In this document: one piece after another, positions 21,262-34,300 of the stretch | How positions within the stretch are numbered: position 1 is the first letter of the stretch | Layout: each line of letters begins with the position of its first letter | Assembly: GCA_001632425.1 (NCBI GenBank) | Contig: KV425568.1 | Span: 116,840-180,839 of the forward strand | Length of the DNA stretch: 64,000 nt | Origin: Neolentinus lepideus HHB14362 ss-1 | Taxonomy: Eukaryota; Basidiomycota; Agaricomycetes; Gloeophyllales; Gloeophyllaceae | Reading direction: 5' to 3' | The notes under the pieces: generated by a model | What the model was told of the DNA's origin: nothing | Seen by the model: only the letters and a program-made list of their open reading frames with translations | Databases searched by the model: none | Position numbers and translations under genes: made by a program

Positions 21262-23975
21262 CTACAAGGCAGCGATACCGAGCCATATCCCTAGGTTATC
21301 CCATATTTTCTGCCTGTGCGCCAACCACGCCGCCTTCCTCACTTCCACGCACCCCTCGCAAAATCCAAGCCCACCAGCTCCTAGATCAATGTTCATGAGA
21401 TAGGACAGACCGCATATGGGGTCATACAGATATTTTTGAAACACAGTAGAGCCCATCCCGCCGGTTACATTCCAAGCGACGGCTTTCTCTTCTGCAGTGG
21501 GACATGAGTGTGCTGGTGAGGACGAGTCAGGACTGGGCAGCTGTTCCGACGCGGGCCCATTCAGTGTGGCTTGGGGGCATAGGAACCCTTCGGCTTTACA
21601 AGCCCGGATCCATTCGGAGAGTAGGTGCTCCCTCGCCACAAGTAGCTTGCGTAGTAGAGCTGGCGGCAGTTCGTCACTTCTGTCTTCATCATCCTCATCA
21701 TCAAATATACATACTCTTGCATTGCCTGGCCCCTGTCCGAAGAGCTTCACCTCGTCTTCGTCCTTGTCCGGTTGGGCAAATCCACCAGCCCGCAAAAGTT
21801 CATATAAAGTGCGCTTGAGGATATTGCGCAGCCCACACTCGCGAGCCACCAAGACCATTTTCGTCGCCCATTTTGTCTGCACCCCCTTCCCATATCTGGC
21901 GTTATTCCAGTTCCCATCTCCCTCTTGCGAGATGAGACCATCCAAGTCTCCACCCCACATATCTTCGATTTCAGCAAGAGCCCATTCACGGTATTTTGGG
22001 AACGAGAGATGGGTGGAGACTCGGAGAATGGAGATAAGGTCGGAGAAAGGGGGAGGATTCTTGATATACGTTCTATGAGGAAAAGATCATTACTATCCAC
22101 CTTCGACAATTGTTTCTACACATAGACTTACACGCCATCCTCCATCGCTGCTAAGACCTTCTCGAACTCCCTTGCGGTGACTTGTGAGTGGGAGACCTCG
22201 TAAACCGGACACCTATCAATCATCTCACGGTCTTCCTCTTCACTCCGCTTATCTTCTTCTTCATCCTCATCCTCGCCGCTCGCCCGATGCTGCCCGAACA
22301 TCTTTGCGAAATACGGTGACTCACTCACCAACCTTGACCGGTGCAATCTGAAGAGAATACTTTCCACTTGGATGATCACAGACCCATCCAGCTGCCAGAA
22401 TCGCGAATGCCGGTGCAGCGACTTGCTTGATCCACGGGCAGAAGAGGCCCGAGACCTCTTGCGCTTGGACTGCAACGCGGGTGGAGGCGGGCTGGCCCGC
22501 GACGAGAAGGGATCATGTGAGTCCTCAAAGGACACAGATGAGGAAGCTCCCCGCTTGCGCTTATTTGTCTGCGACTGCTGCGTCGGCCTGCAAGGGCCAT
22601 CATCCAACTCTAGTATGTCGACGTCAATGGGTTGATTGATATCCGCACCCTCGCCGACATTGAATGAAACCTTCCGAGAGGTACTCGTCCTCCTTTCGAG
22701 CTTGGAGTCCTCATGCTTAATCAGCTTCTTCCCCATATCCTTCTTCAGAATCTGGCTGGCCGAGCGAGTGTAAATCACTTGGCTAGCAGAAGGCACCTGA
22801 GATTTGAGCTGCAACTGGGAGAATGAACTAGGCTGCTTGATGCCAGCCCAAAAGTCCTCTACGCCAGGCAAATCTATGTCTGAGGACATCTCTCGTAAGG
22901 GGTACGGGTCGTCGAAGCTGTCTTCACGATTCTGCATTATACTGGCTTCAGCGGCTCTCAGTTTAGGCGAAGATAAGGGGGATAGGACGGGCATTTGGGA
23001 TGGGTGTCGGGCAGGCGACGAATTGGGAACAACTGGCGGTGTTGTATTCTCAGCGACTGCAGGTGCAGATTCCGAGTCAAGCGCGGCTGCGGGCGCGGAC
23101 GTCGCTGGTGTTTCAGCATCAGCCAACGAGCTTGAGTTAGCCTCGTCATTAGCATCTTGCACACTTTCGCGAGGGGGCATTACATCATTGTTCGGTGAGG
23201 TAGGAGTCGAATCCGCTGGAGCATCAGAAACTATGGAATCGGCTGTCTTGTGATTCGATGACTCCGTGGTCACGACTGCAGACGTTGGACTTGATCCACT
23301 AGTGCGCTTCGAATTTAAGGGAGGGTTCGAAGAGTGCGCCAGTGCGGCAATAGCGCTTGCATAGCCAGTGATAATAGTAGCAGGGATCGAAGCAGAAGTC
23401 GCGGGCTTGTTGGATGATTTCTGCGGAGTCTGTGGGACTGCGGGAGGAATCATGTCTGAGGGTTTACCGTGTCGTTTCGACTTTTTGTGGGACCTGTCTC
23501 TTTTGGTATGTGAGATAGAATCAGCCTCCGTGTTATTGGAGGCTTCAGATGGACGAGAGGCCGAGGCTGAGGTAGATGAAGATGGCGTAGCCGCCGAACT
23601 CTTCTTCTTGACTGAGCCTTCCAATTTGACCCTTGCGTCCGCTGAATGTGCAGAGGTCATTGTCGCTGGGTTTGAAGGTCCTGACTTTGAGGTCATCTGT
23701 TGGATGAAAACAACGACATCAGGTATTATGTCTCGCACCGGTTTGCTTGGTGACTTCGAAACGCCCGCGATCTCTTTCTTTTGCGGCGTACTGGCAGTTG
23801 GGCCAGCCTTGGATCTAGAGGATCGCGTAACAGGACTAGTGCATAGCGTATCAGGTGCAGAGCTCTCTGCGACCTTTTTGCTTGGAGTTTTCTTCGGCGA
23901 CTGCGAACTCCTCGTTCTCCTCTTTCGTTCCGGAGTCAGTAGCAGGTCCAGTACCTCTTCGTCTTCTTTAGCCAT
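21262..23975 (-). CDS. BTB/POZ-domain protein with long disordered N-terminus
   Basis: The first exon runs from 23975 for over 600 codons. It starts MAKEDEEVLDLLLTPERK and is dominated by Ser, Pro, Ala, Thr and basic stretches, probably disordered. At its end a BTB fold begins: FWQLDGSVIIQVESILFRLH, RSRLVSESPYFAKMF, an acidic loop, then CPVYEVSHSQVTAREFEKVL. An intron near 22107-22136 joins to YIKNPPPFSDLISILRVSTH and FPKYREWALAEIEDMWGG. The C-terminal part contains LVARECGLRNILKRTLYELL and ends in IWLGIAAL. BTB domains mediate dimerisation and often recruit cullin-3 ligases; many such proteins occur in Agaricomycetes with unknown targets. Basic clusters at the N-terminus suggest nuclear location (inference). 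Confidence 0.82.
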
Positions 23976-24286
23976 CGAGCTTCAATAACTAAGCAGAATA
24001 TATGCGCGTCAAAGACGCGCAACACTGGTCTAATAACAAGAGACACGAGCCGTAGCAAACGTAACAGAGCGCGATGTGCGACGCGAAAGGCGCCCATAAT
24101 GTGGATCCCATCAGGAAGACGGCTAATCGTCTTTGGGGGATCTTACGTCCAGAGATTAAACCTATCAAAAGCACTAGGTAGGACCGCCATAGCCCTTGAC
24201 TTAATATGTCTTATTCTCGCTTTAAAGAGGGCGTTAAGGACCGAAAAATGGGTGAAAGACGACCTTAATAAGAACCATTGAGACCT
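23976..24286. other. BTB promoter region adjoining the transposon
   Basis: About 310 bp upstream of the BTB start codon, ending at the left terminus of the transposon. No motif assigned. The insertion therefore lies very close to the presumed BTB promoter. Confidence 0.5.
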
Positions 24287-24305
24287 CATCAGCAAAATGC
24301 TGATG
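24287..24305. repeat. Left terminal inverted repeat with perfect hairpin
   Basis: catcagcaaaatgctgatg is a perfect inverted repeat with 8-nt arms and a 3-nt loop. The first 14 nt match the reverse complement of the right end. Confidence 0.7.
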
Positions 24306-24967
24306 CCCCTTTCTGAGATCTTGCGATCTTATTTGATCTTATTTTGGTCGCTAAGGCACTAAGATAGCATTAAGGAGAAGTAAGCCAAGTCTCGTCTTAT
24401 TTTGTCTTGATCAGGTCTAGCGACGTCTGATTGGCACTTACGTGGCTTAAGGTTTAGCTTAGATCGGTCTTAAGAGTGTTCTTAGACACGAGTTTAAGCA
24501 GGTTTAAGCAGGTTTAAGCAGGCTCAGACATTGCTTAAGATCGGGCAAGTCATGCAAGATCATAAGGATTAAACAGATTATAGGGACTACATGTGTTCAT
24601 AAGACGAACTTAAGAATCTGTAGACACAAGATAAGCAGCAGCAGTCGGATAAGAGACATAAGAATTAATCAAGAGGATACGCAGAGGTTAGTGAAGCACG
24701 CAGCAGTACAAGAAAGCAGACCGAGACACAAGGTGACAGCAATGAAGACAAGACAAAAGAAAGAATACCCGCGACCATGGAGGTAACAGAGACACGCTAC
24801 AGCAGACAAATGACGAGACGCCAGAGGTGAATGACATTTGGCAGACCATGTCCAAGTCGAGGACAGAGACCTGCGCCACGACAGGCCTAAGATCTCGAGA
24901 GATCCTAGAAATATGCTGAGGTGTCAGATGGCAGTAGTTGGATGGGAATGGATGAAGACCTACTGAC
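24306..24967. other. Left subterminal AT-rich region of the transposon
   Basis: Contains many short variants of cttaag, ctaagg and gtttaagcag (three tandem copies near 24490-24520). Such short subterminal repeats are commonly transposase binding sites in DNA transposons; that role is inferred. Confidence 0.5.
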
Positions 24968-27900
24968 TTATTCAGCGTCGGAGTCATCACATCCGAGCAG
25001 CGCCCTCGGATCTTCATCAGAGTCATAAGCGTTGATGACTTGGACACGTCGAGAAGCCGCGCCGGCAATATTCAATGCTGTTGAGATCAGGGGCTGAAGC
25101 TGGATCGGCTTGCGATTCACAGCACATTTCATCCAGGCCCGTGTGCTTTTCTCGTACTTGGAAGCGTTGAACTTATCCGCCTCCTTCTTGGCCATCCTGG
25201 GACCTGCCCCATTCTCCTCTGTACCAGAGTCATCCGTCTCGTCAGACTTGGGACCTCGCAAGAGAAACGTCTTCCCAGTCTTCTTTGATACTGCAGCTTC
25301 ACGGTCCTTCCACTTGGTCAGGATCCGCTCAAGCTTGTGAACATGTATCAGTAGATAAACAGTACGAATGATTGATGCAACATACTGCGCAGGCGGAGAG
25401 GGCGATGGCTCCAATCGGCAGCTTCTCCTCACCATTTTCGTCAAGAACCTCATCAATCATAAGATCCGCGCCGGACTTGAAATAGGAGTAATGATACGCA
25501 AGAGTGCCAGCCATCGAGGGTGAGCACAGGACACCACGCCATTTCTATTGTATCAGGTACTGTTAGCACTGTATCAGATGACGACAATAAACCCACCTTG
25601 TGATTGATGTGACTGGCGTCCGAGTAGACAAACCGAAAATTGGTTAAAGCATGCTCAGCGAACTTAATGCGAGCGGCATATGTCCCATACTCTCTGGCCT
25701 TGCTCTGAAAGTGCGAGTCGATGACTTGAATTGCTGCCGTGCCAAACCCACTTCTCCATTCGTAGATCTTTTGCTTAATCTATTATAGTATAAGGGTTAA
25801 CTTATCAGTAATTGAAAGGGAAGGAAAAGCGCCGACTCACCCTGGAGTAAACGGGATCTTTTGCTTGAATCATGATTGGCCCGTATTTCTTGCGAAAGAT
25901 AGAGTTGTATGCCGACTGTAGCACGGGTACAAGGTGTTGATCATCAATAACCCACGGATTTTGTCGGGTAGCCATCCAGCGGAGGACAGTGGTGGTGAAT
26001 GCCCGTCTCCACAGAATGTCTTCTCCGATACCTTTAGGAAGCTGATTGTTTTTTACCTTTCCCTTTGCGTGAATAACTGCGCCCTCGATATCCGGGTAAG
26101 ACTCGGCTTCTGAGACAGACAGGTTCTTGTCATCATCCGAGTCATCAATGGAAATCACCTCGTCAGATGCACCAGGAGGGACTTGGATGTCGTCGAAGCC
26201 CACTTCTTGCTTGACGGCAACCGTGTCAACAATCTTCTTTGAGATCTGTGGGAAAGAATCAGCACGTACAACATGATCCAGACGTCATAGCCACATATGC
26301 TTACTGCTAACTTGTCCTTTTCTCCGGCCTCCTTTCCATCCGTCTCGCGTTCAATTACACCGGCACCCATCTAACGGTAGTGTATTACATGTAGTAGTAT
26401 AAATTCTCAAAAGAACTCACCATATTTGTCGTCCGCTTCCGGGGCTTAATGGGCATGGGTGTCACAAGAACGCTGTCATGCTTGCGAAGCTTGGTCATGG
26501 AGGCATCAGAAACTCCAGCCTCTGAATCGACAATGATGATAGAATTCTACGATACAATTAGATATAGTGCGCAACCAATGACAGAGCTAGTAACTACTTA
26601 CTTGCTGCGTGAGACGAGCAACTGGCGTCTTCTCCGGAGAAGCCATTGCCGCATCCCGTTCATCAGTATCATAATTAATGAAGTAATCCATGTCGTCCAT
26701 GGGTGCTTCTGGCTCAGTGGCCAAGTTCTGATTAGACGTGGGCAATGGCGGTGGGTCGTGCAACCGCAGTGGGTCGTGCAACCGCAGTGGGTCATTCGAC
26801 TGAGGTTGCCCGAATGTATTTGTCGAGTTCACATACGCAAGCAAGTCCGGTGCACGTTGTCCAACATTTGACTCGGATGCAGACTGGAATTGCATTCGGC
26901 GGGTAGAGGCATGTGCGAGAAGAGGCGAGTTCATAGACTGCCCGGACATGGGCCATCTTTCTCTCAGCATTGCATACTTATCTTGGGCGTTCTTGCCCTT
27001 GAGGATACCCAGGGAAGTCGATGACTGATTGCGATCAGCCCTAACACGATGTTATCACATGTGAAATCAAGGTTGAGTTCTCACTCTATGACGTACCACA
27101 CTGTGTTATTGGTTGGCGTATTCTCGTCCTCAACATGTTGCCCACCAGTAACGACCCATGAGGACTGGGGCCTTGCGTATCCTGGCTTCAATGACATACT
27201 TTGGTATTCGGTTCCTCCTGGCTGGGGAGCCTGCGTGGCGATCTGTGTACGCTGCTGCTCAACAGCATCACGAAAGGAGTTTGAACGAGCTGAGTGCGTT
27301 GCCGTCTTCACCTTCTTTCGCATCTGCAACTGTAGAGCTTTTGCAGAGTACTGTGAAGCGTCTGTCTCCATTCCTGTTGTCTCTCCATCGTCCGACTGCT
27401 GTCCAGAAAGGGTGTCCATCTCTGTGTCATCAAACGTCTCCTTGCTGTTATCCTTTGAACGAACAGCTTTAATGCCCGGCTGTGGGTTGGGGATCTGTTT
27501 GCCCCTAGCCCAACTCGAAGACTGTCCAGTGGGAACAGGAGTATCTGACTGACTGGGCGCCCAGTCTGCACATTCACGGAAGTCAGCGATGGCATACGAC
27601 CGCTTGAGTGGACGTAGGGTAGGGTGATCAGCGACATCCTTGACCCGGTTAGCCCTACGCTCATTGTCCCCTCTAGCAACGTCCTCCTCCATCAGTGCCA
27701 ATTGGAGCTGCACTGCGCTCCGAGCAGCATCTGCTTCAAGCAGAGCCTGCTCCTTCACCTTGGCCGCATCCTCTTTAGCCCTCCTACTAGCTTCTTTTCG
27801 GGCCCGTCTCTCGAGCTCCTTCTCCTGTCGGATGCGGTTGGTTTCCTCATCTTTCGCCTTCTTCATCTCTGCCTTGACTCTCCTGGCCTCCGCCTCCACT

Positions 27901-28085
27901 TCCTCCTTCTGGGCCTTCTTCCTTTCCCTCTCCTGTTCCTTCTCTTGTCGCTGTAGCTCCTTCTGCCTTTTTTCTGCTGCAACCTCTTCCTTGGTACGTC
28001 GTTGTCTTCGCTGTGGCTTTTCGGTACCTGAATCCCCGTCTGCAGGCCCATGGGCAGCTTTGGTCCTCTTGCCCTTTGCCACCAT
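24968..28085 (-). CDS. Transposon-borne accessory protein, function unknown
   Basis: Starts MVAKGKRTKAAHG and runs through a long charged stretch of Lys, Glu and Arg (about residues 25-130) that reads as a coiled coil. Then come Ser/Thr/Gln-rich disordered segments over several exons, including a short repeated DPLRLH motif. Acidic patches EVISIDDSDDDKN precede a more ordered C-terminal domain: FTTTVLRWMATRQNPWVI, VYSRIKQKIYEWRSGFGTAA, KWRGVLCSPSMAGTLAYHYS, and LPIGAIALSACAVERILTKW. The gene ends in an acidic tail, LLGCDDSDAE. I recall similar ordered domains beside Plavaka transposases in other basidiomycetes but cannot name the family. It is divergent from the transposase, 247 bp away. A DNA-binding, packaging or end-bridging role is possible but not shown. 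Confidence 0.65.
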
Positions 28086-28332
28086 TATCGCGTCAAAGAT
28101 TTGAGTTAACAGCTTTAGTACTAGGGATAGTATGGTGAGAGGAATGAAGACAATGAGTATTGACGTGGCTCAAAAGAGGTTGAATTCAACCAGATGACGG
28201 CATCTGAGTCTCCGAAATCCGCCCCCCGCCACTGGCGGGCGCTAGTCCCGTCTGGTCAATTTCACTCTAAGTCCCGTTCTTCTACAGTATGCTCAGTATA
28301 TTTGTCTATAATACTGCTTCAACTTTGCTAGA
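28086..28332. promoter_or_regulatory. Bidirectional promoter of the transposon genes
   Basis: The 247 bp between the two divergent transposon genes. It contains a GC-rich block near 28217-28250 amid AT-rich sequence. No specific element identified. Confidence 0.45.
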
Positions 28333-31300
28333 ATGAGCTCTCCGCTCCGTAGCTTGTTTTCTCCAACAAGGACGGCCTCACCGAGCTTCAAATGTGCTGA
28401 ATGTGGAAAGTATTGCCGAAGTGCAGGAGGATTACAGAAGCACTTGCAGCGGAAACACCCCTACATACCTCCAGCAAATGCCGCGCATGTGCCCGCACCA
28501 GCAACCGGACTATCTACAGTATTTAATCGTCTATTTGGGTCCCCTGCAAGAGCTAAGCTCCCAAACAACAAGACACCATCCCCGAATGCGAAAGCACCAT
28601 CCCCGAATGACGACTCACCATTGCCACCCACTGACCACCATCCTAAACCTGCAGAATCATCCCCGGGCTTCACATCCTTTGACCAGCCTCTAGTATCACC
28701 AGGATACCAGGCATCTGACTCGGAGCTGCTCCGATTACCAGTGACCCCCACACATTGTGTACTTCAAGAGGATGCTGACAGTCGCAGATCACCTGCCTCG
28801 TCCTTATCTCCAATCTCCGCTGACGGCCTTGACTACATGGACAATATCTTTCACCCAAACTTCTACGACTATATTGATGTCAATCCGTTTGCTCCTATCA
28901 GCCAGCCTGAGGAACGTGCTGAAGAATCATATTCAGATGAAGATGACTTCATGAGTGAAGACAATGATTTCACAGATCACAACCAGGATGGAATAGACCA
29001 CAATTTACCTGAAAATTGTCATTCGGACGAATCAGCGAAAAATCAGAGCAAGATACGCGTAGTTTATCATCCAGAGCTAGACGGTAAGTTCCTGAAGCCC
29101 ATGTCAATTATGCTACTCTATATAACATTTATTCTAATAGGTGTGCCCTGTGATCGCAATGGACAGCCCCTGCCGGCAAATCCAGGGCAGACAAAGTCAA
29201 GCCAGACACCAGAATTTCCCTCTTCTTCAGGCTCACCGTCTTCATCCCCCTCTCTTGCCGACAATTCTTGGGCGCCGTATCCAAACAAATCAGCCTTCGA
29301 TATCGCGGACTTCCTATTTACTCAGGAGCAGATGTCCGCTGGGAAGATCGATATACTCCTGGACATTTGGGCGTCGCATGCAGTTGAGTACGGTGGGGAT
29401 GCGCCGTTTCGCAATGCTCGCGAATTATACAGGACAATCGATTCAACAACTCTCGGCGATGTAAAGTGGGAATCGTTCACTATCAAGTACCAAGGCCATC
29501 AACCTCACCACGACATTCCAGATTGGATGACGGCTGGCTATGAGGTGTGGTATCGTGACCCTCTTAAGATTGCGCGTCAGATGCTCGCGAACCCTGACTA
29601 CAATGGCGAGATCGATTACTGTGCAAAACAGGAGTTTATTAACGGCAGTCGACGTCTTAAGGACTTCATGTCTGGTGACTGGGCTTGGAGCCAATCAGTA
29701 AGTAGCTGTTTTAACCACTCCCATACACACTAAGTAACCTCTTGTGCAATTTAGAGTAAAATTGCCAAGGATCCAGAAACACATGGCTCGACATTCGTAC
29801 CTGTAATCCTCGGTAGCGACAAGACCACAGTCTCAATCGGTACCGGAGATAATGAGTATTATCCTCTCTACATGATGCTTGGTAATCATCACAATAATGT
29901 GCGCCGAGCGCATCGTAATGCAATCACAGTTATAGGGTTCTTAGCAATCCCAAAAAGTAGGTTTTATGCCCTAACTGTGAATTTATCATTATAATATTGC
30001 ATATAGCCAGCCGACGCTATAAAAATGATGTCAAGTTCCGTAAATTTCGCCGGCAGTTATTTCACGTATCATTGTCAAGAATCCTACAGAGTCTTAAGCC
30101 TGGCATGTCTACACCCGAGGTGACGCTCTGTGCAGATGGTGCATTTCGTCGTGTCGTATATGGACTTGGGCCCTACATTGCTGACTATCCGGAGCAAGCA
30201 CTTCTCGCCTGCATTGTGCAGGGCTGGTGTCCCAAGTAGGTTTACATTCATCTGCTCATCTCTTTGCTTACTAATACAGGGTTAACTCGAAGGTGCACGG
30301 CTCGTAGAGGAAAATTGGAAGGTGATGGCCCATGTATTCGACGGTGCGCTGAGCATACCGAAGCTCTAGTCCAGTGCATGGATCTCGGGACTTTATGGGA
30401 CGAGTATGGTGTAGTTGGTGACATTGTGGTGCGTATTAAAGTTTCCATTTCATTCATATTCTGTGTTATTCTTCATTTGTACGTCAAGATACTTTTAGAC
30501 TGCTTGAGTACTAATCGTGGGAACTTCTGGTTCATTGTGCGCCATCTACGACACCACTTCCCCACCTCACAAGCATGCTCGCACGATGGGCCTCTACGAC
30601 ACCACAAAGTTCACTCCAGCCACGTCACTCAGAGAATGCAGGACGGTACCAGGAGCAGTGATCACCCTGGCTCTGGCTTTGGGAAGGGTCCCCGACTTTT
30701 CTGTCCGGGGTACTCATGATCACTGTTCATCAGGTTACCAATGGCTTCTACGAGTGACCAGGATCTCTTTCTTATTCAACAATTACTCTTCCCTCTCACA
30801 TCTACGCTCGCTCTTTCTTCATTGTCCGCCACGTCTGCGGCCCTACCTACTTAAATGTCTGAAGAAACGAGCATAAGACCCTCTCGGAAGGGCAAGGAAC
30901 GTGAACAAGACCTGGCGCAGCGTATATTCGCTCTGTAACGGACGAAAGCAGCGTGCGTATATTTTCTCTCATGCGTTGATGCTAGTGGCTCTTTCCGTAT
31001 GCCGTTGCATGGCGTACAGTAGGGATGGTGTTCCTGGACGGTGGTCTAGTCCACAGTCTCGGTATAGTCATCCTGCGGTACGCCTGCACAGTATGCAGAA
31101 GGAGCCAAATATCTCGTTAACTCATACTAACGAGCCTTTTTAAAACAGTGCCATCAGGCCCAAAGAGCGATCAGAACGACTCGCACCGGCCTCTACCGTA
31201 GAGGCCTCACCAACACTCATTACAGCCCGAACGCCTATGGAAAGACGATCAGTCGAGAAAGCATCCTCATCTACGACGCGCACATCGCAATCACACACTT

Positions 31301-34300
31301 CTCCACCCCGCAAGCATGTTCCAACCTCCCCGCCTCGTGTCCTGGTCTCCGGCACCACAATGGACCGTGAAGATCTGGATTTCTCTCGCAGGTTGAAGAT
31401 CAGCCATTCCCCTCGACCATCCCCCCACGCTCACGACGCCACCCACCACACATCCTCGAAAAAGCTCTTCAACCCGAATCTGGACCCCATTCCAATGCGT
31501 CGAACCGCGGAGCCGGAGTTGATTTCCGATTCCCAGTCCAACTCCTCCTATGTCCAAGTCTCTCAGACATCTCCGCACTCCCGCGAACCTCTCGCACATC
31601 GACAGCTCTTCGATCATCGAAAGGACAATCCAGTACGCTTCGCTGTGCTCGCGCGCCCCTCTCGTCATGACGGCCGCCCCACCCCAATGCCTAAATCATA
31701 TGGCGATTACGTCTCGGCATCTTCCACCTCATCGTACGCTCATTCGGTGGCGTCTAGCTTTACTCTGTCATCCAGCACTACAGATGGCTCCTCAACTCGC
31801 TCGGCACTATTCGATCAGTGCAAGCCTTCACAAGAGTCGAGTGGCAGCAGCAACAACGCCTTTGCACAACAGTTGAAGAAGCTCTACAGAGCTATCTCTG
31901 CGCTCGAAGATCGGATAACTAAGGAAGATGGCGACGTAGTCAACGGCGAAGACAGTGTCGCACGAGATGGGCCGAGGAGGAATGGGGTCGTGCTTAAGGC
32001 TAGGAATGCACAGGAAGCAAAGGAGAAGGAAGACGAGGCAGAGCAGGAGAAATGGAGGAAGATTGTGCAGGACCACAAGGCGTGAGTCCCTTCCCTCCTC
32101 GTCTTTGCAATGCATCTCATGTGCTGGCCCAGACTGGTCGAGATGATGCACAACCGGCTCGAGATCTCGCTCGCCCCGAGCGTCCCCACCTCCCTACGCA
32201 ACATCCCGCAGAAGTACAACATCATCATCCGGCTCTGGACTCACGGCTTCCACAAGCTCCTCGAAAACCTCCGTCGTTCATCCTGGGACTCTAGCGTCGC
32301 CTTCGAGCACCTTCAAGAGTTCATCTACTATGCGTACACATTCTACACCGGCCTTCTTGAAGAGACGACACTTGATGCCCACCGTCTCAGTTGGCTCGAG
32401 GCGCTCGGGGATCTCGCGCGCTATCGCATGGTCGTCACCGATATGGCGACGAAAGCCTATTCCAAGAGCCAGCCTCAAGCATTGACTGTCGATGCGCTCT
32501 CGCAGCAGGCGGCGATCACTAGCGATACGACGCCCGCGACGAAGAGCAAGGCGAGCATAAGCGATAAGCCGGCAGCGCGGATTGACGACTCGGACGGGCC
32601 GAGTATCGGGCTGGCAGCGGCGCGCGCGATGGATATCGAGCCAGAGAAGGAGCGGTGGAGGGGGATTGCGAGGGAGTGGTACGCGACGGCGTTGGCGGAG
32701 AAGCCGGTGGAAGGGAAGTTGCATCATCATATGGGGCTTCTCTGCCGGGAAGTCGAGGCTGAAGAGCTTCGTGCCGTCTATCACTTCGTGAAAGGGTTAG
32801 TACTTTTCCTGCTACGCAAGAGACACAAACTAATGAATGATCATTGCAGCATGACGACTCTACATCCCTTCCAGACCTCGCGCGAGAATGTTCTCCCACT
32901 CTGGTCCCCCTCTGCCCAAGCAAGACGCTCGCATCCCGACGCCCGTGTCACCGATCTTTTCGTTCTCCTCCAGGGCATGCTCTTCACGAACATTCAGCTG
33001 GATGATTTCCCAAAGTCCTTGGATCGCTTCCTCGAACGACTAGATCTGGACGGCGCGGAAGAGCGCGAGTGGATCATGATGGCTGTGATCAACATCGGCA
33101 GCATCCTTGAGTACGGACGGCCTGGCGGTGTTCTTCGGAAGACGGATGTGCTCGGCCTGGGTATCGGCGCGAGCACTACGGGCGGGTCTTCAGCGGCGAA
33201 GGTGAAGCTTGCGAAGAAGCCCGAAGACGATGGCGACAGGAGGATGGACGTCGACGATGACGGTGAAGCGATGGTGACTTCGCCAGCGTTATCAGAAGCC
33301 GCTGCTAGCGTTGTCGAGGCGCCTGAGCTCCCTCCCGCGTTCAAGCTCGCGCTGCAGCTCACCTTTTCGATGCTCTCGCATGCCCTACGGAGGCCAACTC
33401 GCAAGCCGTCGGTGCTTCAGAAGCCCACTCTCAACCCTTACATCACCATCATCCTGACCTTCCTCGCGACGATCCTGCGTCACGAGTCCATTCGCATTAT
33501 TCTTGAGCGTTCAGTGCCTCGGGAGGACCTCACGGCGTTCTACACGCGATCGGTCCCTTCGACTGTAATCACTCATGAGGAGAGCGCTCGGTGGACAACG
33601 CTGACCAGCGGCTGCCGTCCCCTTCCTGAAGACTGGTGTGTCCGGGGCATGGAGTGGGTTGGCCGCAAGGTCTTCGAGTGCGGATTCTGGAATAAGGTAC
33701 CTGAGAGCGACGCCAAGCACGCCGAGCTAGAGATGCTTGAATGGCATGACATCCATGATGCTGATGGGATAATTGAGGATGAGGATGATGAGGACGGCAG
33801 CAAGAGGAAGTCAACTCCACAGTGTCAACGCTGGGTGAGGGCCGCCTGGGAGGGTGCTGCCATCGCACAGTGCATGGACGGCTTTGGCCAGGTAGACGAT
33901 GCAGCTGAGTGGACCATCGGCGGCTCCCTGTCTGTCAAGGTTCAGTGGTGGAAAGAGGAAGAGCGGTTGGAGCACGAGGAGGAAGAGAGGCGACGTCAGG
34001 GCATGCGGTGGGGCGACAACGATTCCATGGACGTCGACGATGATCAAGGTTCTAGTGACAATGACACTGACGAGGAGGACGAGGAAGACAGCGACGAAGT
34101 GAGGGAGCTCAAGGCTCGGCGCTGGTACCTCAAGAGTCTGCTGGAGTCCGCTCTGCAGTTGCCCCAGCGATGACCAGCACTGCGATCAGTGCGCAAGCCG
34201 AAGACGGCTGTGGATTCGCGTCCGTTACTCAAGGTAACTCCTGGGTATTCGGTCCTCGTCATCGATACCAACATTCTACTGTCATCCTTGTCTACGTTTC

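Noticed and set aside
22804..23988. Plus-strand open frames over the BTB gene
   Set aside because: The minus strand has a continuous 615-codon frame leading into a BTB fold and a spliced continuation; the plus-strand frames have no domain.
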